Counted from the first letter of the stretch, positions 50,001 to 59,286 are shown. The stretch: DNA of 64,000 bases from Parazoarcus communis SWub3 = DSM 12120 (GCF_003226565.1 NZ_QKOE01000012.1:62001-126000), one strand, 5' to 3'. A program made the numbers and translations. Notes: a model not told the origin generated them from the sequence alone.

Positions 50001-50560
50001 GACCCGGCCCCGGCGCTGGCATGTTCGCCGAGCAGACGCGCCCGCAGCGCCGGTTCGCGCGTGCGCGGGTCCAGCCAGATGGCAAAGAAGGCACGTGCCA
50101 GTTCAGCATCATCGATATCGGCCGTAGGACGATCCAGATGCCAGAAACGGGCCCCCCCGCCCGCCAGCCGCACGCCGACCAAGGTGTCCCCGCTGCTGAC
50201 CGAGGGCAGGGCACGGCTCAATGCCTCACGCCAGCGCGCCAGAACGGCTTCATCGGTGTAACCCAGGCGACGGATCTCGTCGATACTGGTGTCTACCAGA
50301 CGCTCGCCAGGAATATTGCGCGCATAGCGCAGCGCAAGTGCGTAAGGCCCCTCAAGCGACCACGGCTGACCGGCAGGCACCCACAAGGCTGCATCGTAAA
50401 GCTTGAGGCCGAACCATCGCATTTCGCCGCTACCCAAGGCGCGCGGCGCGCCGTCCGGACCACCGATCGCAGCCGAGACCGCGCCCGGCAGCCCAACTGC
50501 AGCGATGGCCGGCATTCCCATCAAGGCGCCCAGGAGCAGCAGCAGACGCAGCGTCTTCAT
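49997..50560 (-). CDS. Chalcone isomerase-like (CHI-fold) exported protein
   Basis: 187 residues with a signal peptide (LRLLLLLGALMGMPAIAAV). The body has the bacterial chalcone isomerase-like pattern: GSGEMRWFGLKLYDAALWVP and LALRYARNIPGERLVDTSIDEI. CHI-fold relatives bind fatty acids. Periplasmic location is expected. It is 3 bp downstream of the cyclopropane-synthase-like gene and probably acts on the same lipids. Confidence 0.82.
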   Translation of the reverse strand: MKTLRLLLLLGALMGMPAIAAVGLPGAVSAAIGGPDGAPRALGSGEMRWFGLKLYDAALWVPAGQPWSLEGPYALALRYARNIPGERLVDTSIDEIRRLGYTDEAVLARWREALSRALPSVSSGDTLVGVRLAGGGARFWHLDRPTADIDDAELARAFFAIWLDPRTREPALRARLLGEHASAGAGS

Positions 50561-50563
50561 GGC

Positions 50564-51805
50564 TCAAGCCGCCTGGTCCGCATGCATCAGGGTGTAGTGA
50601 TGCACGTCAATGTCGCCGGTGTTGAAGCCTGCTTCACAATAGGCAAGGTAAAACCGCCACATGCGCATGAAACGCGCTGGAAAGCCAAGCGCCTGCACCT
50701 GTCCCGCGCAATCCTCGAAGGCGTGATGCCAACGCGCCAGCGTTCGTCCGTAATCGGCGCCGAAGGCAAAGTCATCGACCACTGCCAGACCGGCACGCGT
50801 GGTCTGAACCTCGATCTGCACCGGGCAAGGCAGCATTCCGCCGGGGAAAATGTGGCGCTGGATGAAGTCGGTGCCACGCCGGTAACGCGCGAACAAGTCA
50901 TCCGCGATGGTGATGGCCTGAATCACACAACGCCCACCCGGTTTCAGCCGGCTGGACAGTTGGCTGAAGTAGGTTGGCCAGAAGCGCTCACCCACCGCCT
51001 CGATCATCTCGATGGATACGATGTGATCGTACTGACCGGCAACATCGCGATAGTCGCACAGCTCGAAACTGACCTTGTCGGCATAGCCACCGCGTTCGGC
51101 ACGTGCGCGCGCAAACTCGAGTTGCGCAGGTGACAGGGTCAGCCCCAGCAACCGACAACCAAACTCTGTCGCTGCGACCTCGGCAAACCCCCCCCAGCCG
51201 CAGCCAACCTCGAGGATCAGCTGCCCGGGACGCGCATCGAGCTGCGTGAGGATACGGCGATACTTGCGCAATTGCGCCTGTTCCAGCGGCTCGTCGGCAT
51301 CGGCAAACACCGCGGCCGAGTAGGTCATTGTCGGATCCAGCCAGCACTGGTAGAAATCGTTGCCCAAATCGTAATGCGCCTCGATATTGCGGCGCGAGCC
51401 AGCGCGCGTGTTGGCGCGTAGCAGATGACCGAGGCGATGACCGAGCAAACGGAAGAAACGCCCATAGATGGCAGACTGCAACTGCTTGCGGTTGCGTGAC
51501 AGCAATGTCAGCAGGGCGGGCAGATCCTCGGTATCCCAGGCTCCGTCCATGTAAGCCTCGGCAAAGCCGATGTCACCGCGCCCCAGGGCCTCGTCGAACA
51601 CCGCGTGATCCCGCACCCTCAGGTGCGCAACCAGCGGGCCGTGGCCGGCGCGCAGATGCAGATTGTCCGGCAGCTCGAGGGCAAGCGCGCCACCCTCCAT
51701 CTGATCGAGCATCTCCAGTGCCAGTCTTGTCGGCCGGGGCAGGTGCCCCAGCTTCCCCAACTTGCCAAGCGTGAGTGGACGCAGGGCGTGGTCGATGGTG
51801 TTCAT
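50564..51805 (-). CDS. cfa: Cyclopropane-fatty-acyl-phospholipid synthase family methyltransferase
   Basis: 413 residues from ATG 51805 (GAGGAG 8 nt upstream). SAM-binding motif LEVGCGWGGFAEVAA, preceded by IEAHYDLGNDFYQCWLDPTMTYS and followed by VSIEMIEAVGERFW and the YIFPGG-like HIFPGGMLPC, all typical of CFA synthases. It methylates unsaturated acyl chains of membrane phospholipid; within the family, products range from cyclopropane to methyl-branched or furan precursors. The flanking FAD oxidoreductase and DUF1365 genes favour a specialised product. Coupled (TGATG) to DUF1365. Confidence 0.9.
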   Translation of the reverse strand: MNTIDHALRPLTLGKLGKLGHLPRPTRLALEMLDQMEGGALALELPDNLHLRAGHGPLVAHLRVRDHAVFDEALGRGDIGFAEAYMDGAWDTEDLPALLTLLSRNRKQLQSAIYGRFFRLLGHRLGHLLRANTRAGSRRNIEAHYDLGNDFYQCWLDPTMTYSAAVFADADEPLEQAQLRKYRRILTQLDARPGQLILEVGCGWGGFAEVAATEFGCRLLGLTLSPAQLEFARARAERGGYADKVSFELCDYRDVAGQYDHIVSIEMIEAVGERFWPTYFSQLSSRLKPGGRCVIQAITIADDLFARYRRGTDFIQRHIFPGGMLPCPVQIEVQTTRAGLAVVDDFAFGADYGRTLARWHHAFEDCAGQVQALGFPARFMRMWRFYLAYCEAGFNTGDIDVHHYTLMHADQAA

Positions 51806-52599
51806 CAGGTAGTCTCCTCGATCGGCGGCAGGGGCTTGCGGTAAAAGCTCACCCGCCTGAGCGCCAGGCGCAGTGCCTGCCAGTGGATGCGGGCGACAAC
51901 GCCCAGGGTCATGAAGGGATAGCGCAGCAGCCATTTGCTCATTGCTGCGCCGGACAGCGGCTCGGCACGGCCGGAGACCCGGGTGGAGAGCTGGCGCACG
52001 CCACCATCCCAGTAGTCGATTGCAACGGCGTGGACCGTCCCCCTGCCTTCGAAGCGGAAGCGGTACTCGCCCTGTACCGGGAAAAAGGGCGAGACATGGA
52101 ACACCTTGGTCGCACGCAATTCGTCACCGGCGACGATGGCGCGCAGGTCATCATGTCGCACCAGGTAGTTGTGACGTTCGCCAAAGGTGTTGCTGACTTC
52201 CGCCAGCACCACCCTCAAGGCTCCGCCTGCGTCATGGCAGAACCAGAAGCTGACCGGATTGAAGACGTAGCCGAAGATGCGCGGCATGGTATGGATCACC
52301 ACCTCGCCGTCGCAAACCGGCAACACGCCGTGCGTCTCCAGGATGCTGCGCAGCCAGGGCAACAATGCCGAACCATCCCGCCGACCGTGGTCGCGCAGAT
52401 GAAAGGCAAATACATTGCGCCGCTCGATACCCAGCAAAGGTACGCGGATATCGTCGAGCCGTCCCAACGGCAACCGCAGGAAGGCCGTGGGATAGATGAA
52501 TCGGTTGCGGGTGCCGACGTGACGCTCGTGCATCACTGCGCCAAAGCAGGCTGCAGGATCGAGCACCGGATCGAAGGCATCCGCGATCTGCTGGTTCAT
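51805..52599 (-). CDS. DUF1365 protein
   Basis: 264 residues without membrane segments. Conserved stretches: GAVMHERHVGTRNRFIYP, RIFGYVFNPVSFWFCHD and VFHVSPFFPVQGEYRF, the DUF1365 signature. Function unknown, but it almost always lies between an FAD-dependent amine-oxidase-like gene and a cfa-like gene, as here. Both ends overlap neighbours by 3-4 nt, implying fixed stoichiometry. Confidence 0.87.
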   Translation of the reverse strand: MNQQIADAFDPVLDPAACFGAVMHERHVGTRNRFIYPTAFLRLPLGRLDDIRVPLLGIERRNVFAFHLRDHGRRDGSALLPWLRSILETHGVLPVCDGEVVIHTMPRIFGYVFNPVSFWFCHDAGGALRVVLAEVSNTFGERHNYLVRHDDLRAIVAGDELRATKVFHVSPFFPVQGEYRFRFEGRGTVHAVAIDYWDGGVRQLSTRVSGRAEPLSGAAMSKWLLRYPFMTLGVVARIHWQALRLALRRVSFYRKPLPPIEETT

Positions 52600-53933
52600 G
52601 CCTGCAACCCCTCACTCACCGTCGTCGTGGCGAGCTGCCACGGAATCCTCGCGCCCAACGCAGCGGCAACCGCGACGGCCGACTTCAGACCGTCCTCGTG
52701 GAAGCCATAGCCCATCCACGCGCCGGCAAACCAGCTGCGCTGGCGGCCCTGGATGGTGGGCAATGCGGCCTGGGCATCGATGGCCGCCTGGTCAAAGACA
52801 GGATGCGCATAGTGGATGGTGCGCAGTACATGTTCGGCACGCGGCGCGCGGAAGGGATTCAATGACACCACGACAGGCGTTTCGAAGGGCAGTGGCTGCA
52901 AGCGGTTGATCAGGTAGCTGACTGACACCGGACGCGCGTCTGCACGACCTTCACCGGCCATGTAGTTCCATGCCGACCAGACCTTGCGCCGCTGTGGCAG
53001 CAAGGACGGATCGGTGTGCACGATGGCGGTATTGGCCTGGTAGCTCACTGCACCCAGGATGCGCCGCTCGTCTGCACTGGCGCCTGCACCGAGCAGTGCC
53101 AGGGTCTGATCGCTGTGGCAGGCAAACACGACTTCGTCAAAACACTCGGCACCATGACGGGAGTGAATGCGTACCTGATGAGGCTCACGGTCGACCCGCA
53201 GCACCGGGCTGGCCACCCGGACATCCGGCAGTTGCGCGAGAATCTTCGCGACGTACTCACGCCCACCGCCCTTTACCGTGCGCCACTGCGGCCGGTCGAG
53301 AATCTGCAGCAGGCCATGGTTGTGACAGAAGCGGACGAAGGTGGAGAGCGGGTAATCGAGCATGGTGCGCGTCGGACACGACCAGATCGCGGCTGCCATC
53401 GGCAACAGATACCAATCACGAAAGGCGCTGCCATAGCGCTCACGATCCAGATACTCGCCCAGGCTGGATGCCGGCATGCGGCCTTCGCTCGCCATGCGGG
53501 TCGTCTCGCGGTTGAAGCGCAGGATGTCGCGCAGCATGCCGATGAAGGCCGGACGCATCAGGTTGCTGCGCTGGGCGAAGACCGTACCGAGATCGGACCC
53601 CGCCCACTCGATGGCCGGATCGGCCAGGCTGACGCCGAAAGACATCTCGCTATCGACCGATTCCACACCCAGCTGGGCAAACAGCGCGCACAGATTGGGG
53701 TAAGTACGGCGGTTGAACACCAGAAAACCGGTATCAACCGGGTGCGTATGACCTTCGACGGTCACGTCTATCGTGTTGGTGTGGCCACCGACGTAGCTGC
53801 CCGCCTCAAACAGGGTCACCTGGTCATGCCTGGACAGCAGCCAGGCCGCACCGAGGCCGGCAATGCCGCCACCGACCACCGCGACCCGGCGCCCACCGCC
53901 AAGTCTGGCTTGGGCAAGCTCACCCATGCGCAT
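52596..53933 (-). CDS. FAD-dependent amine-oxidase-like oxidoreductase
   Basis: 445 residues from ATG 53933 (CCGGAGG upstream). N-terminal FAD-binding motif [18 protein letters not shown] and the following [10 protein letters not shown], as in phytoene-desaturase/amine-oxidase-like NAD(P)-binding proteins. Associated in many bacteria with DUF1365 and cfa-like genes and thought to desaturate or oxidise lipid acyl chains. Overlaps folE2 by 14 bp and DUF1365 by 4. Confidence 0.86.
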   Translation of the reverse strand: MRMGELAQARLGGGRRVAVVGGGIAGLGAAWLLSRHDQVTLFEAGSYVGGHTNTIDVTVEGHTHPVDTGFLVFNRRTYPNLCALFAQLGVESVDSEMSFGVSLADPAIEWAGSDLGTVFAQRSNLMRPAFIGMLRDILRFNRETTRMASEGRMPASSLGEYLDRERYGSAFRDWYLLPMAAAIWSCPTRTMLDYPLSTFVRFCHNHGLLQILDRPQWRTVKGGGREYVAKILAQLPDVRVASPVLRVDREPHQVRIHSRHGAECFDEVVFACHSDQTLALLGAGASADERRILGAVSYQANTAIVHTDPSLLPQRRKVWSAWNYMAGEGRADARPVSVSYLINRLQPLPFETPVVVSLNPFRAPRAEHVLRTIHYAHPVFDQAAIDAQAALPTIQGRQRSWFAGAWMGYGFHEDGLKSAVAVAAALGARIPWQLATTTVSEGLQA

Positions 53934-54741
53934 GATCGTACGCCTCCGGATTCTCACCCTCGATCAAGGCATAGGCCGAGTGGTTGTGGATGGACTCGAA
54001 GTTTTCCGACTCAACCCGCCAGCTGGCGATGCGGCGATCCGCTCCCAGACGCAAGGCGATGTCACGCACCAGATCCTCAACGAACTTGGGATTGTCGTAG
54101 GCACGTTCGGTCACCCACTTCTCGTCCGGTCGCTTGAGCAGGCCGAAGACTTCGCACGACGCCTCCTCCTCAGCCATACGCACCAGCTCGCCTATCTCCA
54201 GGTCGCCACGCAAGCACGCGGCAATCGTGATGTGCGAACGCTGGTTGTGCGCTCCGTATTCGGAGATCTTTTTGGAACAAGGGCATAGGCTGGTCACGGG
54301 TACGGTCACGATCAACGTGGAGCTGAGCGACGCATGCTCTGTCTGCTCGAACACCAGCGTCACGTCCAGATCAAGCAGACTGGCCACCCCGGAGACCGGC
54401 GCGGTCTTGCGCATGAACCACGGGAAGCGGGCCTCGATCCGCCCCGACGTCGCCTCGAGTCGTACCAGCATGTCCGCAAACAAGGCCCGCAGTCCAGACA
54501 GGTCAAGCCCGCCGCGCTCGACCTCCAGAAGTTCGACAAAGCGCGACATGTGCGTGCCCTTCACGTCGGCGGGCAAGCCGACCGTCATCTCGATGGTCGC
54601 GACGGTGTGCTGTGCACTGTCGCCATCTAGCAGCACCAGCGGATAGCGCAAGCCACGCACACCAACCCGCTGAATCGCGAGCGCACGATGATCCTGGCTG
54701 GCCTGTACATCCGGAAGGAAGAACTTGTCGGGGGCGTTCAT
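53920..54741 (-). CDS. folE2: GTP cyclohydrolase FolE2 (type IB)
   Basis: 273 residues. The FolE2 core [17 protein letters not shown] contains the catalytic Cys and the metal-binding part; [15 protein letters not shown] is also diagnostic. It makes 7,8-dihydroneopterin triphosphate for folate or pterin, and differs from FolE in working with metals other than zinc. In LitR-type light clusters folE2 is thought to support the folate antenna of photolyase or cryptochrome. AAGGAG is near the ATG. Only 126 bp separate it from the small gene upstream. Confidence 0.93.
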   Translation of the reverse strand: MNAPDKFFLPDVQASQDHRALAIQRVGVRGLRYPLVLLDGDSAQHTVATIEMTVGLPADVKGTHMSRFVELLEVERGGLDLSGLRALFADMLVRLEATSGRIEARFPWFMRKTAPVSGVASLLDLDVTLVFEQTEHASLSSTLIVTVPVTSLCPCSKKISEYGAHNQRSHITIAACLRGDLEIGELVRMAEEEASCEVFGLLKRPDEKWVTERAYDNPKFVEDLVRDIALRLGADRRIASWRVESENFESIHNHSAYALIEGENPEAYDHAHG

Positions 54742-54867
54742 GAAAACTCCTTGGCAATATGCGGATCGGTGACAGTCGTCCGGCGGGTCGGCCCAGACGG
54801 GCAGTGGCGCCCGGCCGGCGCATCAGAACGGGATGGCGCGACAGACCTTGCCACCCTGAAATCGAGC

Positions 54868-55101
54868 TCAGCCTTCCGGTTCTGCCCGCAAGGGGAACAC
54901 GGGAAGATCAGCCCGATGCATGAACAGCATCAGATCAATACCTGTTTTGTCCTGGACAGAATGATCCGTCGCCTTAAGCGCCACCGCGCCGGACCGGACC
55001 GCTTCCGGAGTGGGCGCCGTGTTGCCCAGAACGGAATAAACCAGGGAGACCAGCACCAATGCACTGCCGGCCAGGATCTTTGGATGAGCTGATGCATTCA
55101 T
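54868..55101 (-). CDS. Small hypothetical protein, single membrane segment
   Basis: 77 residues from ATG 55101 (TAGGACAAC upstream). One hydrophobic segment near the N-terminus (ILAGSALVLVSLVYSVLG), then a short polar tail ending PLRAEPEG. Not recognised. Its position directly behind the TTGTC-N3-GACAA element makes it the first gene of the LitR-linked operon. The 126-bp gap to folE2 shows no terminator. Confidence 0.6.
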   Translation of the reverse strand: MNASAHPKILAGSALVLVSLVYSVLGNTAPTPEAVRSGAVALKATDHSVQDKTGIDLMLFMHRADLPVFPLRAEPEG

Positions 55102-55106
55102 GACTG

Positions 55107-55182
55107 TTGTCCTAGACAAATTGAATCGATGAACCTAAGATAGATTCAACCCTCACGCTTGTCAACGATTTGTCCACGACAA
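55107..55182. promoter_or_regulatory. Paired TTGTC-N3-GACAA palindromes between litR and its divergent operon
   Basis: TTGTCCTAGACAA (55107-55119) and TTGTCCACGACAA (55170-55182) are 63 bp apart, six helical turns. A half-site TTGTC lies at 55159-55163, and TTGAATC/GATTCAA (55121-55127, 55143-55149) lies between. The second copy ends 1 bp before the litR ATG and the first covers the start region of the divergent gene. Binding by LitR is inferred. Confidence 0.7.
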
Positions 55183-55183
55183 A

Positions 55184-56104
55184 ATGAATACTCCAATTTC
55201 TCCAGACACCGCTATCGGTATCGCGGCCGTAGAGCGCGACACAGGTCTGTCAAAAGACACACTGCGGGTATGGGAGCGGCGCTACGGCTTTCCAACACCG
55301 GACCGTGACGCCAACGGAGAACGCGTATACCCGCCGGATCAAGTGGAGAAGCTGCGCCTGATCCGCCGGCTGCTGGACGTCGGTCTGCGTCCGTCAAAAG
55401 TCATTCCCGCCAGTACAAGTGATCTGGCGGCGCTGCTGGAATGCCATCACCGCAAGGCCATCAGCCCCGAGCAGCAGGAACGCGAGCTGACCTTGATGCA
55501 GTACGTCCGTCTGCATCGCAGCGCCGAGTTGGTCACCGGCCTGCATCAGGCGGTCATGAAGCAGGGCTTGCAGCGCTTCGTTGCCGAGACCATCGCACCA
55601 CTGAACGAGGCAGTGGGCGAAGCCTGGATGCGGGGTGAGATCGACGTTCCGGAGGAACACCTGTACACCGAACAGGTGCAGAACGTGCTCCGCAGCGCAA
55701 TCAGCGCCCACGCCGCGCATGGTGGCAGTCCGCGCATCTTGCTGACGACCTTTCCTGACGAGCACCATGTGCTGGGCCTGTTGATGGCTGAAGCCACGCT
55801 GGTGCCCGAAGGCGCGTCCTGCATCTCGCTCGGCACCCGTACACCGCTTGCCGACATCCGCAGCGCGGCTGTCAACGGGCGCTTCGATGTTGTCGGCCTT
55901 TCTTTCAGCATCGCCTACCCCTTGCGCCAGGCAGTGGACGACCTGCTCGAACTGCGCGCAGCACTCCCGGCGTCGATCGAGATCTGGGCTGGCGGCCAGG
56001 CGGTGAAAGGCAAGGAGCGGCGCCTGCCCGGGATCCGGGTGATCAACGGCCTGGATGACACCCTGGCTGCATTAAAGGAGTGGCGTACAGCTCACGCCGA
56101 CTAG
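55184..56104 (+). CDS. litR: MerR-family regulator with cobalamin-binding domain (LitR/CarH type)
   Basis: 306 residues. N-terminal MerR winged helix (IAAVERDTGLSKDTLRVWERRYGFP). C-terminal cobalamin-binding half: Trp148-x9-Glu158-His159 (AWMRGEIDVPEEH), as in CarH, and Glu193-x-His195-x2-Gly198 (PDEHHVLG), the lower-ligand His motif. CarH/LitR proteins bind adenosylcobalamin as a light sensor, repress in the dark as tetramers and release DNA in light. Divergent from the small gene-folE2-FAD-DUF1365-cfa operon, as in other light-responsive clusters. Some LitR classes lack these B12 residues; this one retains them. Redox or B12 sensing is the alternative. Confidence 0.85.
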   Translation: MNTPISPDTAIGIAAVERDTGLSKDTLRVWERRYGFPTPDRDANGERVYPPDQVEKLRLIRRLLDVGLRPSKVIPASTSDLAALLECHHRKAISPEQQERELTLMQYVRLHRSAELVTGLHQAVMKQGLQRFVAETIAPLNEAVGEAWMRGEIDVPEEHLYTEQVQNVLRSAISAHAAHGGSPRILLTTFPDEHHVLGLLMAEATLVPEGASCISLGTRTPLADIRSAAVNGRFDVVGLSFSIAYPLRQAVDDLLELRAALPASIEIWAGGQAVKGKERRLPGIRVINGLDDTLAALKEWRTAHAD

Positions 56105-56252
56105 CCCCCGGCAGCGCGCCCCGTGCGCGCATCGCATTCTGCACAGCAATGCTGCATCGCCCCTTGCTTCAAGCCCAGCCACTCGCCGACAATCGGACTC
56201 CCCTGCGCCCGAGGAGGCGAAACTGGAAACCGCAACCTTATCCACCTTCGAA

Positions 56253-57902
56253 GTGATCGGCGGCCTGCTTGGTGGGCTGGGTTTGTTCCTGCTCGGCATG
56301 CACCTGCTCACCGACGGACTCAAGCTGGCGGCAGGCCGTGCGCTCGAAGACATGCTAGAGCGCTGGACATCCACGCCTGCTCGCGGATTGGCCGCTGGCA
56401 TGCTGATCACCAGCCTCGTCCAGTCGTCCAGTGCAGTCACTGTGGCAGGGATCGGTTTCGTCAACGCCGGTCTGCTGTCACTGCGCAATGCGCTGTGGGT
56501 CATCTTTGGTTCCAACGTTGGCACGACCACCAACGCCTGGCTGGTGGCCGCGCTTGGCTTCAACTTCAAGATCGATGCTTTCGCCCTGCCCTTTGTCGGC
56601 ATCGGTGCGGTGCTGATGCTGGCCACCGCAAAGGTGCGCCCACGTGCGCTGGGTCAGGCCCTGGCCGGCTTCGGGATCCTGTTCCTGGGCATCGACGTGC
56701 TCAAGGACACTTTCTCGGCCTTCGGTGCGGGGATCGACTTGCAGTCCTTCATCCTGCCCGGACTGGCCGGGTGGGCCATGCTGGTTGCAGTCGGCACGGT
56801 GATCACCGTGTTGATGCAGGCTTCCGGCGCAGCCATCGCGATCATCATCACCGCAGCGCAGACTGGCTTGCTGAGCACCGAGGCGGCGTGCGCAATGGTC
56901 ATCGGAACCAACATCGGCACCACCTCGACCGCCATCCTCTCGGCAATCGGCGCCACCGCCAACGCGCGCCGGCTTGCTGCCGCCCATGTGTTCTTCAACC
57001 TGGTGACGGGTGCGGTGGCCCTGCTGCTGCTGCCGCTGCTGATCGCCTTTCTTGCACTGCTCGCCGACTGGCTCGACCAGCCAGCGACGCCGGCCGTTTC
57101 GGTGGCCCTCTTCCATTCGGTGTTCAACGTGCTCGGCGTGGCACTGATGGTGCCCGCCAGCCAGCGCCTGCTGGCTTTTCTATCGACCCGCTTTGGCGGC
57201 CGCGAGGAGGAAACCGCACGGCCACAGCACCTCGACGCCAACTCGACCAGCGTACCGGATCTGGCCGTACGTGCCCTGCGCATGGAACTGGGCCGTACCC
57301 ACGTCCTGGCAGGCAATTGCCTGCGCGCCGCCGCCCACACCCCACCCGACATCACGCTGATCGAACGTAACGGCAGCGCACTGCTGAGCCTGGCCAACGA
57401 AATCGGCAAATTCGCGCGCAAAGTATCTTCAGCGAGTCTGCCACCGGTCCTGGTGGAATCGCTGGCACGTCATCTCAGGGCGCTGCAGTATCAGGAGAAT
57501 GCGCGAGAGACTGCCCATCTGGCAGGCGAACTCGGCAGCGCACTCGGGCAGATGCCGGAACGCGGCATCGCCCGCGCGCTTGAACAGTTCCGCGACGCCG
57601 CTGACGCACTGGCCGACGCCAGCGTACCCGGACAGCCCGGCTTTCGCAGTAGCGAAATCGATCGTCTGCTGGGTGAAGCCGAAGCACAGTACGAAGCCCT
57701 GAAGGAAGCACTGCTTGGCGCCGGGGCCCATGCCCGCCTGGACATCCGCAGCATGCAGGACTGGCTGCGCCTGGCCAGCCTGCTACGGCGGACCACCGAG
57801 CAAGTCGCAAAATCGGCACGTACGCTTGCCGCACTGGAAGAAGGCCTGCAGCCTGCGTCCGAACTCGAGCCGGACGCACTGAGCGCCAGTGAAGGGCGAT
57901 GA
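56253..57902 (+). CDS. Na+/phosphate cotransporter-like protein (PhoU-like C-terminus)
   Basis: About 549 residues. The N-terminal half is the Na/Pi-II repeat transporter: QSSSAVTVAGIGF and QASGAAIAIIITAAQ form the paired repeats, with about 9 membrane segments. The C-terminal half (350-540) is helical and PhoU-like. It probably exports or imports phosphate. Start: GTG 56253 is annotated, but GAGGAGG at 56211-56217 sits 5 nt before an in-frame CTG at 56223, which may be the real start and gives ten further residues. The stop overlaps the gluQ start (ATGA). Confidence 0.85.
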   Translation: MIGGLLGGLGLFLLGMHLLTDGLKLAAGRALEDMLERWTSTPARGLAAGMLITSLVQSSSAVTVAGIGFVNAGLLSLRNALWVIFGSNVGTTTNAWLVAALGFNFKIDAFALPFVGIGAVLMLATAKVRPRALGQALAGFGILFLGIDVLKDTFSAFGAGIDLQSFILPGLAGWAMLVAVGTVITVLMQASGAAIAIIITAAQTGLLSTEAACAMVIGTNIGTTSTAILSAIGATANARRLAAAHVFFNLVTGAVALLLLPLLIAFLALLADWLDQPATPAVSVALFHSVFNVLGVALMVPASQRLLAFLSTRFGGREEETARPQHLDANSTSVPDLAVRALRMELGRTHVLAGNCLRAAAHTPPDITLIERNGSALLSLANEIGKFARKVSSASLPPVLVESLARHLRALQYQENARETAHLAGELGSALGQMPERGIARALEQFRDAADALADASVPGQPGFRSSEIDRLLGEAEAQYEALKEALLGAGAHARLDIRSMQDWLRLASLLRRTTEQVAKSARTLAALEEGLQPASELEPDALSASEGR

Positions 57903-58831
57903 GCGAGGTCGCATCTTACGTCGGCCGTTTTGCGCCATCGCCCAGTGGCGCCCTGCACTTCGGCTCGCTGGTGGCCGCGGTGGGCAGCTACCTGGAAGCC
58001 GTTCGTCACCACGGACAATGGCTACTGCGGATCGAGGACGTCGATACCCCTCGCACCGTCGCTGGTGCTGCCGATGCCATTCTGCGCACGCTGGACCGGT
58101 TTGGCTTCCAGTGGGACGGCGCGCTGGTCTGGCAGAGCCAACGTACCGAGGCCTACGTCGCCGCGCTGGAGCGATTGCGTCGGGACGGGCACGCCTTTCC
58201 CTGTGCCTGCAGCCGCCGTGAACTTGCGGACTCCACGCTGGCACGTGATGGATCGCGTCGCTACCCCGGTACCTGCCGCGACGGCCTGCCTGCTGGCCGC
58301 AGCGCGCGGGCCTGGCGGGTCCGGGCGGAAGGGCGCATCTGCTTCACCGACGCAATTCAGGGTGAGATCGAGGAGGATCTGGCACGCGACGTTGGCGACT
58401 ATGTCATCCTGCGTGCCGACGGGCTGTTTGCCTACCAGCTTGCCGTTGTCGTCGACGATGCAGATGCCGGCATCACCCATGTCGTGCGCGGCGCGGACCT
58501 GCTCGACTCCACTGCGCGCCAGATCCATCTGCAGGGGCTGCTCGGCATGCAGGTGCCCGCATACGCACACCTGCCAGTCGCGACCAATCCGGCTGGCGAA
58601 AAACTGTCCAAGCAGACCCTTGCGCGCGCCATTGACGATCGCCCCCCTGCTGCGGCACTGTACGACGCACTGGTTTTCCTCGGCCAGACGCCTCCGCCAG
58701 AATTGGCACGGAGTTCGCTCCACACGGCCTGGGAATGGGCGAAGTACAACTGGCATATCGAGCAGATCCCCCGACTGCGCCACGCGGTCGCCCCCGAATT
58801 CAATATGGAAAACGAAAATGATCGACACTGA
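57899..58831 (+). CDS. gluQ: Glutamyl-Q tRNA(Asp) synthetase
   Basis: 310 residues. Class I synthetase motifs: HFGS in place of HIGH (GRFAPSPSGALHFGSL) and KLSKQ. A zinc site CACSRREL and the later Cys in YPGTC is present; no anticodon-binding domain, as usual for GluQ-RS. It activates glutamate and attaches it to queuosine in tRNA-Asp. Overlaps the transporter gene by 4 nt and the CoA-binding gene by 14. Confidence 0.92.
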   Translation: MSEVASYVGRFAPSPSGALHFGSLVAAVGSYLEAVRHHGQWLLRIEDVDTPRTVAGAADAILRTLDRFGFQWDGALVWQSQRTEAYVAALERLRRDGHAFPCACSRRELADSTLARDGSRRYPGTCRDGLPAGRSARAWRVRAEGRICFTDAIQGEIEEDLARDVGDYVILRADGLFAYQLAVVVDDADAGITHVVRGADLLDSTARQIHLQGLLGMQVPAYAHLPVATNPAGEKLSKQTLARAIDDRPPAAALYDALVFLGQTPPPELARSSLHTAWEWAKYNWHIEQIPRLRHAVAPEFNMENENDRH

Positions 58832-59225
58832 CGATGCGTTGCGTCACCTGCTGGAAAAGACCCGCACAATCGCCGTTGTCGGCCTGTCGCCCAACCCTGC
58901 CCGCGCCAGCCACGAAGTCGCGCAGTACCTGATGACGCAGGGCTACATCATCATCCCGGTCAATCCGGCGTGCGATCAGGTGCTGGGCCTGAAGTGCCAT
59001 GCCAGCCTGCGTGACATATCAGGACGGGTGGATCTGATCGACGTGTTCCGCCGCAGTGAGGAGGTCGATGCCATTGTCGATGACGCCATCGCAATCGGCG
59101 CCGGCGCGGTCTGGTTGCAACTGGGCGTGATCGCACCACAGGCATTGCAACGCGCTGAAGCGGCTGGTCTGCAGACGGTAATGGACCGCTGCACCAAGAT
59201 CGACCACCGCCGCCTGCTGGGCTGA
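58818..59225 (+). CDS. CoA-binding domain protein (YccU-like)
   Basis: 135 residues from ATG 58818 (GGAAAACGAAA upstream). Single Rossmann CoA-binding domain: TIAVVGLSPNPARASHEVAQYL and the IIPVNP and FRRSEEV stretches. Matches the YccU family, whose role is unknown. Starts 14 bp before the end of gluQ. Confidence 0.85.
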   Translation: MIDTDDALRHLLEKTRTIAVVGLSPNPARASHEVAQYLMTQGYIIIPVNPACDQVLGLKCHASLRDISGRVDLIDVFRRSEEVDAIVDDAIAIGAGAVWLQLGVIAPQALQRAEAAGLQTVMDRCTKIDHRRLLG

Positions 59226-59286
59226 CGCTGCAAGACCGCCGAGCGGGTGAGGACCTCACCGCATCCAGCCGCAGCCGGCGACGGCA

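Noticed and set aside
59246-59266. Short inverted repeat between the CoA-binding gene and clsB as terminator
   Set aside because: The stem GGTGAGG/CCTCACC encloses a single base and has no T-run. It is too weak to call.
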